Shown piece after piece: positions 15,442-22,812 of a stretch of 27,978 nt of DNA (the first letter of the stretch is position 1; every line of letters starts with the position of its first letter). The stretch covers positions 1 to 27,978 of the forward strand of contig JAEOTD010000051.1 of assembly GCA_016839995.1 (NCBI GenBank), written 5' to 3'. The notes below the pieces were generated by a model that saw only the letters and a list, made by a program, of their open reading frames with translations, had not been told where the DNA came from and did not search any database. Source of the DNA: Candidatus Hermodarchaeota archaeon (lineage in GTDB: Archaea; Asgardarchaeota; Hermodarchaeia; Hermodarchaeales; Hermodarchaeaceae). The position numbers and the translations under genes were made by a program.

Positions 15442-16811
15442 CAAAACCCCAACACATTGAAATCGAACCCATGACCCGCCTTGAAGGCCATGCCAAAATC
15501 AGTCTAGATGTCACCGGTGGCAAACTCACCAAGTGCCACTTCCACATCATCGAATCTCCACGAATGTTTGAGCGATTCATGGAGGGCATCCCTGCTGAAG
15601 AGGCTCCCCAGCTTTCTGAACGCATCTGTGGCATCTGTTCCGTTGCCCACCACTTGGGTTCTGTGAAAGCAGTGGAAGGCGCTTGGGGCGTTACGCCACC
15701 CGAACAGGCGGTCAAACTCCGACACCTCGAAAACTTCGGTGAATACATCCATAGTCATGCTCTTCATCAAGTCTATCTCGCGCTTCCAGATTTTCTCACT
15801 CCCGATACTCCCAATGTCTTGGCTGTCGCTGCAGAGAATCCCGCCCTAGCTAAGGCAGGCATCGAACTGCGAATGTTCGGACAAAACATTATCAAAGCCG
15901 TTGGAGGACGCATGATTCATCCATGCACAGCCGTTCCAGGAGGCATGGCAGGACCCCTACATGAAGAAGAACGGGACAAACTCGCCAAACAAGCCCCCAA
16001 AGCCCTGAAAACCGCCCAGACAATTGCCGATCTCTACTTCAAACTGGCAACACAAGAAGGGGGCAAAGTAGGTTACTATCTCAGTGACCCTACACATTAC
16101 TTGGGACTCCACAACAAAGGCGTTCACGACATTTACGACGGCACTCTCCGTTTTATCACTCCTAATGGAAAAAAACTCCATGACTTCGCACCCAAAGACT
16201 ATGCCCAATATATCGCCGAAGACGCCATGCCCTACACCACCGTGAAATATCCGTTCATCAAAGAATTTGGACCCGAAAAAGGAAACTACCGCGTGGGACC
16301 CCTCGCTCGTTTAAACGTAGCCAAGAAAATGGCCACTGAACTCGCCCAGAGTTACCACGACCAACTATACGAGCTGTTCGGAGGCAAACCCATACACGAC
16401 CCCATCGCCTACAACCTTGCTCGCTCCGCTGAAATGGTCAGCGTCGTCGAACAAGCCATCACTCTCATCGAAGATTCCGCCCTCCAAGAAGACAATTATC
16501 GAATCCCCGTCGAACCCCGCGCCGGCGAAGGTGTAGGCGTCGTCGAAGCCCCCCGCGGCACCCTCTTCCACAATTACTGGACCAATGACGACGGCATCAT
16601 CACCAAAGTCAACATCGTCATCGCCACAGCTCAAAACGTCCGCACCATCGAATATGCCGTCCAAGCTAAAGCCCAAGAACTCCTCCCTGATCTACTCAAA
16701 CCCGCACCCGAAAGCCACTACACTGCCTCTAGACTCATTGAGCCCCTGATTCGTGCATATGACCCGTGCATCTCTTGTTCAGTGCATATGATTGAGCTAA
16801 TCACAGACTAG
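15438..16811 (+). CDS. mvhA: [NiFe]-hydrogenase large subunit MvhA
   Basis: A 457-residue large subunit holding the Ni-Fe centre. The N-terminal L1 motif reads ERICGICSVAHH (Cys64, Cys67) and the C-terminal L2 motif DPCISCSVH (Cys444, Cys447, His450); the last seven residues, MIELITD, are the peptide removed by a maturation protease in this family. Both Ni-binding Cys pairs are intact and no selenocysteine is present. With MvhG, MvhD and HdrA next to it, it fits group 3c, the hydrogenases that couple H2 oxidation to flavin-based bifurcation. AAGGAG lies 10 bases before the ATG. No hyp or maturation protease gene is in the window. It ends the operon; its stop overlaps the stop of a convergent small gene (CTAG). 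Confidence 0.94.
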   Translation: MTKPQHIEIEPMTRLEGHAKISLDVTGGKLTKCHFHIIESPRMFERFMEGIPAEEAPQLSERICGICSVAHHLGSVKAVEGAWGVTPPEQAVKLRHLENFGEYIHSHALHQVYLALPDFLTPDTPNVLAVAAENPALAKAGIELRMFGQNIIKAVGGRMIHPCTAVPGGMAGPLHEEERDKLAKQAPKALKTAQTIADLYFKLATQEGGKVGYYLSDPTHYLGLHNKGVHDIYDGTLRFITPNGKKLHDFAPKDYAQYIAEDAMPYTTVKYPFIKEFGPEKGNYRVGPLARLNVAKKMATELAQSYHDQLYELFGGKPIHDPIAYNLARSAEMVSVVEQAITLIEDSALQEDNYRIPVEPRAGEGVGVVEAPRGTLFHNYWTNDDGIITKVNIVIATAQNVRTIEYAVQAKAQELLPDLLKPAPESHYTASRLIEPLIRAYDPCISCSVHMIELITD

Positions 16812-17008
16812 GTATTTACTGCTCCACGTGCTTCCTTGTATCGTTTAGGTTCACGCCAAACCCATTTCAAAAGCGCTAGACCCACCCAAACATAAGGGAC
16901 AAAAACTGCTAGTAGTTTCTCAAATAGTCGACACCGAATTCTTATCAGTAAGAACGAAAAAATGCACAAACTACAGACAATTAGAAGCATTAGGATGAGC
17001 TGGAACAT
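16808..17008 (-). CDS. small two-helix membrane protein
   Basis: A 66-residue protein with two hydrophobic helices (from residue 2 FQLILMLLIVC to about 23, and LLAVFVPYVWVGLALLKWVW), with a basic loop between and a basic C-terminus (REPKRYKEARG). I chose the ATG at 17008; a TTG at 17017 would add three residues. There is no clear ribosome-binding site. It converges on mvhA and lies downstream of the longin-like gene, but a T-run separates the two. I do not recognise the family. Confidence 0.5.
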   Translation of the reverse strand: MFQLILMLLIVCSLCIFSFLLIRIRCRLFEKLLAVFVPYVWVGLALLKWVWREPKRYKEARGAVNT

Positions 17009-17032
17009 ATTTACCAATTAGGGCTTCAGGCT

Positions 17033-17039
17033 AAAAAAA
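17033..17039 (-). terminator. T7 terminator of the longin-like gene
   Basis: Seven Ts in a row on the minus strand, 27 bases after the stop codon of the longin-like gene (17066-17068), fit an archaeal T-run terminator. Confidence 0.5.
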
Positions 17040-17065
17040 CATCAACGTCGTAGCGTTCCAGAGAC

Positions 17066-17833
17066 TTAGATGACATCGATTTCCCGATTTTCTCCCAGTA
17101 CCGTAAAAGCTTGGTTTCCTTGAGTAATGAAAAGAATCGGGACTATCTCTGTATGACCAATCCGTCGGGCCTTAATCGGAATGATCGATTCATGAGACTT
17201 ATCGGGATTGAGTTGATGGTTTCGCAGAAATGAGGTTTTTCGAAGCATCACATTTTTCGTTAATCCGTCAAGCTCGAAAAGATGTGGAATCGCGTTGACG
17301 ATAGCTGTTAGGTGAATGGGTTTGCTGCTATTGTTATGAATGTAGTATTTGACGTTCAAAGTGTTACCCCTGTACACGATATCTTTGGCTGGAATGAGAT
17401 CAGTGGTAAATGTGACCTTAGGTGGTTCCATGATTGTTTCGGTATCACACCAGATACAGCCTGCAATGAGTTGGTCGATGGTTGGCTCAAAATCAGAAAA
17501 GGGGCCTTCAAGACTATCCCAAGAATGGATTCGTTCACCATAATCACTAATGAACGCAGTCTTAATCAAAGCCATTAGGTTGGTTAGATCATTGGGTCGT
17601 TCATCTGGGGTAGCGAAAATCGCGACAAAGTCGTTAGACCGCTCAGTAAGCCCGTCAACAACAACTTCTGAGCCTTCAAACTTCGCCTGGCGAAACTCGC
17701 CGGTGGCAAACTCTTTGGATGAGACACGAAAGGCGGTAAGTAATCCTGAAAGCATGTGGGGATCAATTTGATCAGTGTACTGCTTAGAAAAAGCGTAAGC
17801 GCCGTTAAGGACGATGAATATTGCTTTAATCAT
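17066..17833 (-). CDS. longin-like domain protein with C-terminal beta-sandwich
   Basis: A 255-residue protein. Residues 1-125 look like a longin/roadblock-type domain: an N-terminal strand (IKAIFIVLNGAYAFSKQY), an amphipathic helix (MLSGLLTAFRVSSKEF), strands around GSEVVVDGL and DFVAIFATP, and a final helix. Such domains act in small-GTPase and vesicle-trafficking systems of eukaryotes and are common in Asgard archaea. A CIWC pair (126, 129) marks the junction. Residues 137-250 are all beta by appearance (RGNTLNVKYYIHNNSSKPI and a GHTEIVPILF ending), like an Ig-like sandwich. No signal peptide or membrane segment is seen. The ATG has only a weak purine-rich element upstream. Domain calls rest on pattern, not a search. 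Confidence 0.6.
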   Translation of the reverse strand: MIKAIFIVLNGAYAFSKQYTDQIDPHMLSGLLTAFRVSSKEFATGEFRQAKFEGSEVVVDGLTERSNDFVAIFATPDERPNDLTNLMALIKTAFISDYGERIHSWDSLEGPFSDFEPTIDQLIAGCIWCDTETIMEPPKVTFTTDLIPAKDIVYRGNTLNVKYYIHNNSSKPIHLTAIVNAIPHLFELDGLTKNVMLRKTSFLRNHQLNPDKSHESIIPIKARRIGHTEIVPILFITQGNQAFTVLGENREIDVI

Positions 17834-17877
17834 CTTTTTCTCTTTCCACTAACTCTGAACGAAATTGAACTCCTAAT

Positions 17878-17915
17878 AACAGAACACTCCTAGGATGAAC
17901 CTTGGAGGCTCTGTT
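17878..17915. repeat. imperfect inverted repeat in divergent gap
   Basis: AACAGA (17878-17883) pairs with TCTGTT (17910-17915), and CTCC (17887-17890) with GGAG (17904-17907), separated by a small internal loop, with 13 bases in the main loop. It stands 45 bases before the start of the longin-like gene on the minus strand. It may be an operator or a hairpin in the leader. Confidence 0.35.
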
Positions 17916-17981
17916 CTATCCAATTGTACATTAACACGGTGCAGAAAAAGAATTTCGTTTTACGATTGGTTCAGGTTTTTT

Positions 17982-18047
17982 CATTGATGATTTCTCACAA
18001 CTATCAATGGGGAATGATGGAAACCGGTTTCCTAGCAACACCCTAGG
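17982..18047. promoter_or_regulatory. two further inverted repeats before the 18096 gene
   Basis: CATTGAT (17982-17988) and ATCAATG (18003-18009) are perfect complements with a 14-base spacer; CCTAG (18031-18035) and CTAGG (18043-18047) form a second pair. A T-rich GTATTTTTTA (18048-18057) follows and may be the promoter element. The spacing of the first pair fits a dimeric DNA-binding protein. The 262-base gap 17834-18095 holds no gene that I can see. Confidence 0.35.
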
Positions 18048-18095
18048 TATTTTTTAGCGTGTCCTTATTATTCCGAATCAAGGAGGTTACATGTA

Positions 18096-18569
18096 ATGGC
18101 AGATGATGAACTTTCTCTTGAAAAATGGCATAGAAAGATGGCCGTAGACCTCTTCAACAATACCTGGAACTACTTGGGTAAGAAAGACCTGACGGCTGAA
18201 GAAAAAGATGCTATGGTCAATTCCTCGCATGCTTCACGTTATCACTGGGGGGTCCGCGTCGAGAATAGCTGGGACGCCACACCCATCAACCTCGGTCGCG
18301 GTGACTGGCAACTCTCACGGGTATATGCGGTCTTAGGAGATGGAGACCGTGCTGTTCATTATGGTCACACCTATCTTGATATCTGTAAGAAAGAAGACAT
18401 CAAAGACTGGGACTTGGCCTACGCTTACGAAGCTCTAGCCCGCGGATACGCCGTAAAAGGCGACGCAAAGAACAAAGAAAAGTACCTGAAACTCGCCAAG
18501 AAAGCAATGACAGATGTCGAAAACAAAGACACTCGAGACATGATCGAGGGTGACCTTAAGACAATCTAA
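18096..18569 (+). CDS. conserved helical protein of unknown function (TPR-like)
   Basis: A 157-residue soluble, mostly helical protein. The N-terminus (EKWHRKMAVDLFNNTW) and the central HASRYHWGVRV plus RGDWQLSRVYAVLGD are motifs I associate with a widespread bacterial/archaeal family of unknown function; the second half (ALARGYAVKGDAKNKEKYLKLAKKA) has TPR-like spacing. The start is clear: AGGAGGT at 18081-18087, 8 bases before the ATG, the strongest ribosome-binding site in the window, suggesting high expression. A preceding ATGTAA overlaps the start but ends at once. The rich His/Trp motif could bind a ligand; no function is claimed. Confidence 0.85.
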   Translation: MADDELSLEKWHRKMAVDLFNNTWNYLGKKDLTAEEKDAMVNSSHASRYHWGVRVENSWDATPINLGRGDWQLSRVYAVLGDGDRAVHYGHTYLDICKKEDIKDWDLAYAYEALARGYAVKGDAKNKEKYLKLAKKAMTDVENKDTRDMIEGDLKTI

Positions 18570-18598
18570 GCTTTCTATGTTTCAATTATACTGTATGA

Positions 18599-18618
18599 CG
18601 GGGATTTTTATGTCCCCG
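18599..18618 (+). terminator. hairpin between the 18096 and 18668 genes
   Basis: CGGGGA (18599-18604) and TCCCCG (18613-18618) form a perfect 6-bp stem with a T-rich 8-base loop, 30 bases after the stop of the upstream gene and followed by a pyrimidine-rich stretch (TCTTCTTTTTCC). It could end the first transcript or lie in the leader of the next gene. Confidence 0.45.
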
Positions 18619-18667
18619 CCACTCTTCTTTTTCCAACCGAACGTCTCTTTCTATGAGGATGATTTCA

Positions 18668-18931
18668 TTGTCCGAAGAACAACCGGTCGCTAAAACCCAA
18701 AAGAAAGAATCCCAATCCGCATTAGCCGTGGAGATGATTCTCAGCGACGCAAAACGTCCCATGACAACCTTTGAAGTCACACGACTGTTCCATGAAATCG
18801 GATGCCCAGATTCACCCAGTCGGTTACTTAACCAACTTAAACAAGAAGGGAAAATTCACGGAAAACTAAGCATCAAAAAGAAGACCATGATCTGGTGGGC
18901 TCCAGACGTTGATGAACCCTTCGGTGACTGA
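18668..18931 (+). CDS. small winged-helix-like protein
   Basis: An 87-residue basic protein. Residues 15-80 look like a winged helix: a helix (ALAVEMILSDAKRPM), a second and third helix (TTFEVTRLFHEIG and PSRLLNQLKQEGK), then a wing (GKLSIKKKTMIWWAP). This suggests a small DNA-binding regulator. I prefer the TTG at 18668 because GAGG lies 9 bases upstream; ATG at 18653 or 18659 would add five or three residues and would fit a leaderless transcript. It faces the convergent radical SAM gene with 6 bases between stops. Confidence 0.6.
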   Translation: MSEEQPVAKTQKKESQSALAVEMILSDAKRPMTTFEVTRLFHEIGCPDSPSRLLNQLKQEGKIHGKLSIKKKTMIWWAPDVDEPFGD

Positions 18932-18937
18932 ACTTTC

Positions 18938-19768
18938 TTAGAATATGATATCGGCTTCTAATCCATATTGCTGTGAATAATCCATAATTTGAGTTCGGAT
19001 GTCCTCGTAGTACAGACTACCAGGGCGAAGAGCATCCAAGATAGTTGTTACATCTTTATTGAAGTGTGTTCGGAGGACCTGCTCGATGACTGGTCGATTG
19101 CCGTACTTGATGTTGAGTCGATCGAAGAGAGCATAGGAAACACCGCTCTCCGCGAGATTACGAATCAATTCTTCCAGATGGGCTGTACTCAACTCAGGGA
19201 TAATGGGACCCACAAAACCATAGGTTCGAATTCCTTGACCACTGATTTCCTGCAGAGCTTTCAGGCGACGCTTACTCACCACAGCTCCCGATTCAAAGGC
19301 TCGACGGACTTTCTCATCCAAGGAAATTATGGTCATTCCCACTTCATTTTCTGATTGCCTACCAAGTAAATCCAAATCACGCAGCACTAAATCCGATTTA
19401 GTCAGAATAGATATTGGAAATTCATGCCGAGATAACACCTCAATACAGTTACGAGTAACTTTGTAACGGCGTTCAAGGGGCTGATACGCATCCGTTACAC
19501 TCGAAAAGAGCACCGGATCCTTTGTTGTCTTCTTGCGACGGCGTAGCTGTTGTTGTAGGATTCGAGGGGCATTCACCTTAACATCTACAAAACTTCCCCA
19601 CTCTTCTCCTTGGTGTCCAGTGTATCTAGACATGAATCGTGCAAAACAATAGCTGCAGGCATGTTGACATCCAACATATGGATTGATGGCATAGGTGACA
19701 CCGCTTATCCGGCTGGGATTCAAGATGCTTTTAGCCGTAACTTCGTTAATCTGGAGTTGTGTGGACAA
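18938..19768 (-). CDS. SplB-like radical SAM protein
   Basis: A 276-residue radical SAM enzyme related to spore photoproduct lyase-like proteins. The cluster motif is GCQHACSYCFARFM (Cys34, Cys38, Cys41), preceded by the typical TYAINPYVGC. Conserved features follow: LFSSVTDAYQPLERRYKVTR, LTKSDLVLRDLDLL and VGMTIISLDEKV. Length and layout match the Rv2578c/SplB-related group, whose substrates are mostly unknown; a DNA-repair role is not shown. The only workable start is TTG at 19768, because a stop codon lies three codons upstream and the first internal ATG lies after the cluster motif. A TATA-like box about 33 bases upstream would give an almost leaderless transcript. Confidence 0.85.
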   Translation of the reverse strand: MSTQLQINEVTAKSILNPSRISGVTYAINPYVGCQHACSYCFARFMSRYTGHQGEEWGSFVDVKVNAPRILQQQLRRRKKTTKDPVLFSSVTDAYQPLERRYKVTRNCIEVLSRHEFPISILTKSDLVLRDLDLLGRQSENEVGMTIISLDEKVRRAFESGAVVSKRRLKALQEISGQGIRTYGFVGPIIPELSTAHLEELIRNLAESGVSYALFDRLNIKYGNRPVIEQVLRTHFNKDVTTILDALRPGSLYYEDIRTQIMDYSQQYGLEADIIF

Positions 19769-19796
19769 GGTTTCTCAAAGGTCTTTTTCCAGCTGA

Positions 19797-19806
19797 TATA
19801 ATAAAA
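19797..19806. promoter_or_regulatory. TATA-like box between the radical SAM and ferritin-like genes
   Basis: TATAATAAAA on the plus strand (TTTTATTATA on the minus strand) is the only such element in the 124-base divergent gap. On the minus strand it lies about 33 bases from the TTG start, on the plus strand about 90 bases from the ATG at 19893. Confidence 0.45.
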
Positions 19807-19861
19807 GCTATGACCTCACTAGGAAAAGTGAATGTGAGAGAATGACAACACAAAAAAGGAA

Positions 19862-19876
19862 CCACTCACGAAGTGG
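19862..19876 (+). other. small hairpin in the leader of the ferritin-like gene
   Basis: CCACT and AGTGG form a 5-bp stem with a 5-base loop, ending 5 bases before the GGTGA ribosome-binding site at 19882-19886. It sits inside a 14-codon open frame (ATG 19842 to TGA 19884-19886) that ends on that site. Confidence 0.3.
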
Positions 19877-19892
19877 ACGCCGGTGACCATCC

Positions 19893-20369
19893 ATGGACAA
19901 AAATCAACTCAAAGCGTTTTTTGAGGAACAAATCAAACTCGAAGAAAAAATCGTCAAAATGGCTACAAAAAGCGTAAGCGACACGCAAAACCAACTTGTC
20001 AAATATCTCATTCAAGCAATCGCCATTGACTCAAACAAACACGCCCTCATGTTAAACGCCATCCTTGCACGACTCCAATCCAAAACACCATTCATCGATG
20101 AAGCCAAACGGGATGAACTAGGGGAAAATATCAAAGCTCATATCGAATTGGAAGCCCATGCAATCAAAACCTATGCAAAACTCATCCCACAAACAGAAGA
20201 TCCTGGGTCTAAACAAGTTCTCGAATATATCCTTGAAGACGAAAAGCGTCATCATAATCTCCTCACCCAACTCTATAAACTCATCATCGAGAAGGAAACC
20301 CTCACTGAAGAAGATCTCTGGGATCTTACATGGAAGGACGTCCCCTGGCATGGTGGACCCGGTGGATAA
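19893..20369 (+). CDS. ferritin-like four-helix protein
   Basis: A 158-residue, highly charged helical protein that fits the ferritin-like/rubrerythrin fold. Candidate metal ligands lie in the four helices: Glu17/Glu18 (KLEEK), the Asp46/His50 region (IDSNKH), Glu87 with His89 (ELEAHA) and Glu117 with His120 (EDEKRHH). The first pairing is D-x3-H rather than the usual E-x2-H, so metal binding may be altered. There is no rubredoxin domain. The C-terminus is Trp-rich and ends in a Gly/Pro tail (WHGGPGG). GGTGA lies 6 bases before the ATG. A role in iron or peroxide handling is a family-based guess. Confidence 0.75.
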   Translation: MDKNQLKAFFEEQIKLEEKIVKMATKSVSDTQNQLVKYLIQAIAIDSNKHALMLNAILARLQSKTPFIDEAKRDELGENIKAHIELEAHAIKTYAKLIPQTEDPGSKQVLEYILEDEKRHHNLLTQLYKLIIEKETLTEEDLWDLTWKDVPWHGGPGG

Positions 20370-20417
20370 ACCTCCCACCATTCTCATTCTAGCCCGTACT
20401 CTTTCACTTGGTTCTCA

Positions 20418-21257
20418 TTAAAAGAAAGCTAAGTATCGAAGGACTTCAAACACTGCTACTACTCCAAATCCGACACCCATAGAATAAAAGAAGTATTTCG
20501 CTAGCCTTTCCAACGGCTTCACCAAAATAATACCTCCTAGTACTGCACAAAAGAAGAGAAAATAGCCCACAACCATTCCCTGAAACCCCGAAAACAAATA
20601 TGCAATCACAAAGATAATCACGGTAAACAAGGCTGCCGCACGTTTTCCTAACACGGTTGCAAAGGTTCTCTCTCCCACTAATTGATCCGCACTATAGTCC
20701 ATAATGGTGCTAAAGGAATGAATACCCATGACCCCTGCCGTGATGAAATACACCCCCATGGGGAGATGAAAGATAGTTGCACCAAAACTTGCACCTAACA
20801 ATACAGGTGCATAGAAGTACAGAATCCCATTTGACACTGAATCCATGGGAGGCCATTGCTTGAACCGTAGGGGGGGCACTGAATAGAAATAGGAGAAAAA
20901 GAGCAGAATTCCCATTGCTAAGATATTCGTTGGATTCCACGTCAGAATAGCACTAACCATGAGCAAGACGGCAACAGTCCAAGAAATCTTCTTGACGAGT
21001 GGAAAAATCTCAGTTTCCATCTCCACCGAATCCCGAGTTGGCTTTCGTGGATTCAACTTGTCCGCTTCATAATCATAGATGTCATTCATTCCATACAGTA
21101 AGACACAGTAGGGAATTGACAACAGCACTAGTTGCACAACTACAAGGGGTGATAGGGGAGAACCAAACGCAGTTAACCCTAGGAGAAAAACAAGCGGAGC
21201 AATCAGCCATCCCAGCGGTCGACTAACCTGGATAAAAACAAGTGCTTTCCGTTTCAC
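20418..21257 (-). CDS. UbiA-family prenyltransferase
   Basis: A 279-residue membrane enzyme with about 8-9 transmembrane helices. Both Asp-rich motifs that bind Mg-prenyl diphosphate are present: NDIYDYEADKLNPRKPTRD (58-76) and DYSADQLVGERTFAT (from about 187). The family transfers isoprenoid chains to aromatic or polar acceptors. In archaea this includes the ether-lipid enzyme digeranylgeranylglyceryl phosphate synthase; quinone, carotenoid and chlorophyll branches also exist, and the sequence alone does not decide. The start is GTG at 21257 without a ribosome-binding site; an A/T-rich TATA-like element at 21275-21286 is placed for a leaderless transcript. Confidence 0.9.
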   Translation of the reverse strand: MKRKALVFIQVSRPLGWLIAPLVFLLGLTAFGSPLSPLVVVQLVLLSIPYCVLLYGMNDIYDYEADKLNPRKPTRDSVEMETEIFPLVKKISWTVAVLLMVSAILTWNPTNILAMGILLFFSYFYSVPPLRFKQWPPMDSVSNGILYFYAPVLLGASFGATIFHLPMGVYFITAGVMGIHSFSTIMDYSADQLVGERTFATVLGKRAAALFTVIIFVIAYLFSGFQGMVVGYFLFFCAVLGGIILVKPLERLAKYFFYSMGVGFGVVAVFEVLRYLAFF

Positions 21258-21302
21258 ACAGAAAGTAATGCTGGATTATCAAATAACCCTTGTCATTCAG
21301 AT

Positions 21303-22676
21303 TTAATGAACAAAATCAGTTAATCTTCGCTGATAGAGCTGTCGGGCTAACAGACTTCCGCCATCAATCCAGGTCTTTAAATCAATTTTTAATCCTGACA
21401 TCATGTACCGGATAGCCTCTTCTCGGGTATCAAACCGTAAATAGGGCTGAGCTAAGGCTTCCCTTACCGTCTCTCGAACCACCCACACACCCAAGGGCAT
21501 CAACTGGTTGGGTCTTGCTTCTCGAAGGATTACAACGGATGCTTGTCGCCCTTCTCCAGCTAAACGTTCGGTAACCATGGCACGAGCGGCATAGTAACAT
21601 CCACCGATTCGGGCATAGCCGGATCGTCCCTTATTGGATTCCCAATCGCTGCAGATTCCAATGTGGCTTCCTGAAGGGTTCCAACTGGTTCCCGGATACC
21701 ACGCCTCGACTAGCTCATAATTCCATTCCTCAGGAGCCATGAGGATTTTGAAGTGGTTTCCAAGAAAGCTGTGTTCATAGACGCGATATTCGTTAATGAA
21801 AGGCAGTTCCTTAACCCTACTTCGAAAGTGACGACCAACCGTACTATCCACCGCTGTGATACTCCACCTCGTGGGCACCATTCGCCGATTTGCCCCAATC
21901 CCAAACGAACCCATGCTGAAAGCTCGAGTAATCTTGGTGAGGTTAACATCATTGGTGTAAAGGTCAACAACTGCAGGTGCAGCCTTCAAATCTCGATCAT
22001 CATAGGCACGTTCTAATTGCTTGTGCCCTCTCATTGTACCAAGGACAAATTTATCCAGCATGGCTGAAGGACCCATAGGCTGAACACCTGAATCAAGGCG
22101 AAGGGGACGTCTAGGACGCTTCTTGAACATGACCTCTGTTTCAACAGGTCCGGAGGAGAGAGTCATGTCTCGAGTATCATCGATAATTCGCCCAGATTGC
22201 TCAGGTTCATACACGGTGACACGATGCATCCCACGAACGAGGGAATAGCGATACTCAAGAATCTGATCAAGGTCTAAATACATCCAGTCTTCAGGTGAAT
22301 CGTAGATAGAGGTGTCACCAATGACAGGTGGGACCAAGGGGCCTGCATAGACTTTGGGATATCCAAATCGTCCAACGAAGACCCCTGGCGGTGATGATCC
22401 CTCAAGATCTGTTTTATCGAGAAGGGGCTTAACCTTCAAAAAAGAGTATAGCCGGTGCAGGAGCGGGCAAGAAGACTTGCCACAGAGCATTTTCCCACCC
22501 TTGCAGACGAGACAGCGGGTCTGGCTGGTGTCAGGTGACAGGTTCTGCATTGTTACATCTAGGTCCTGGGCGGCTTCTACGCCATCCACCACAGGGGCTA
22601 GATAGGGTGCGACTTTGCGGACTTTCTTCACGAGTTTTACTCGCTTCGTTGAGCCTCGGCTCTTAAGTTGCCTCAC
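21303..22676 (-). CDS. nreA: archaeal DNA repair protein Nre (NreA-type) with PIP box
   Basis: A 457-residue protein of the archaeal Nre family. The N-terminal zinc-finger-like motif is CLVCKGGKMLCGKSSC (55-70), followed by the family hallmarks GVFVGRFGYPKVYAGPLVPP and SSGPVETEV, and NDVNLTKITRAFSMGSFGIG. The last nine residues hold QRRLTDFV (449-456), a good match to the PCNA-interacting consensus Q-x-x-h-x-x-a-a. Nre proteins have been linked to repair of DNA damage in haloarchaea through PCNA. The GTG start at 22676 has GGTG about 8 bases upstream; TTTAAA lies at about 22713-22718 as a promoter element. It is transcribed upstream of the UbiA gene. Confidence 0.9.
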   Translation of the reverse strand: MRQLKSRGSTKRVKLVKKVRKVAPYLAPVVDGVEAAQDLDVTMQNLSPDTSQTRCLVCKGGKMLCGKSSCPLLHRLYSFLKVKPLLDKTDLEGSSPPGVFVGRFGYPKVYAGPLVPPVIGDTSIYDSPEDWMYLDLDQILEYRYSLVRGMHRVTVYEPEQSGRIIDDTRDMTLSSGPVETEVMFKKRPRRPLRLDSGVQPMGPSAMLDKFVLGTMRGHKQLERAYDDRDLKAAPAVVDLYTNDVNLTKITRAFSMGSFGIGANRRMVPTRWSITAVDSTVGRHFRSRVKELPFINEYRVYEHSFLGNHFKILMAPEEWNYELVEAWYPGTSWNPSGSHIGICSDWESNKGRSGYARIGGCYYAARAMVTERLAGEGRQASVVILREARPNQLMPLGVWVVRETVREALAQPYLRFDTREEAIRYMMSGLKIDLKTWIDGGSLLARQLYQRRLTDFVH

Positions 22677-22812
22677 ATCCGCACCGCCAACAATTTCCTA
22701 GGCGCCCAGCCCTTTAAACCAAGACAGGGCACCTGATAAGTGAAGGAAGTAATGAGGAGCTATCCTGTTCTCTGGGGATTTAAACTCGACGAATTAACCT
22801 GGAATGTGAACC

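Noticed and set aside
16365..16676. 103-codon minus-strand frame inside mvhA
   Set aside because: Its Asp/Gly/Phe-rich sequence is the mirror of GTC/ATC/GCC-type codons of mvhA; mvhA motifs are intact.
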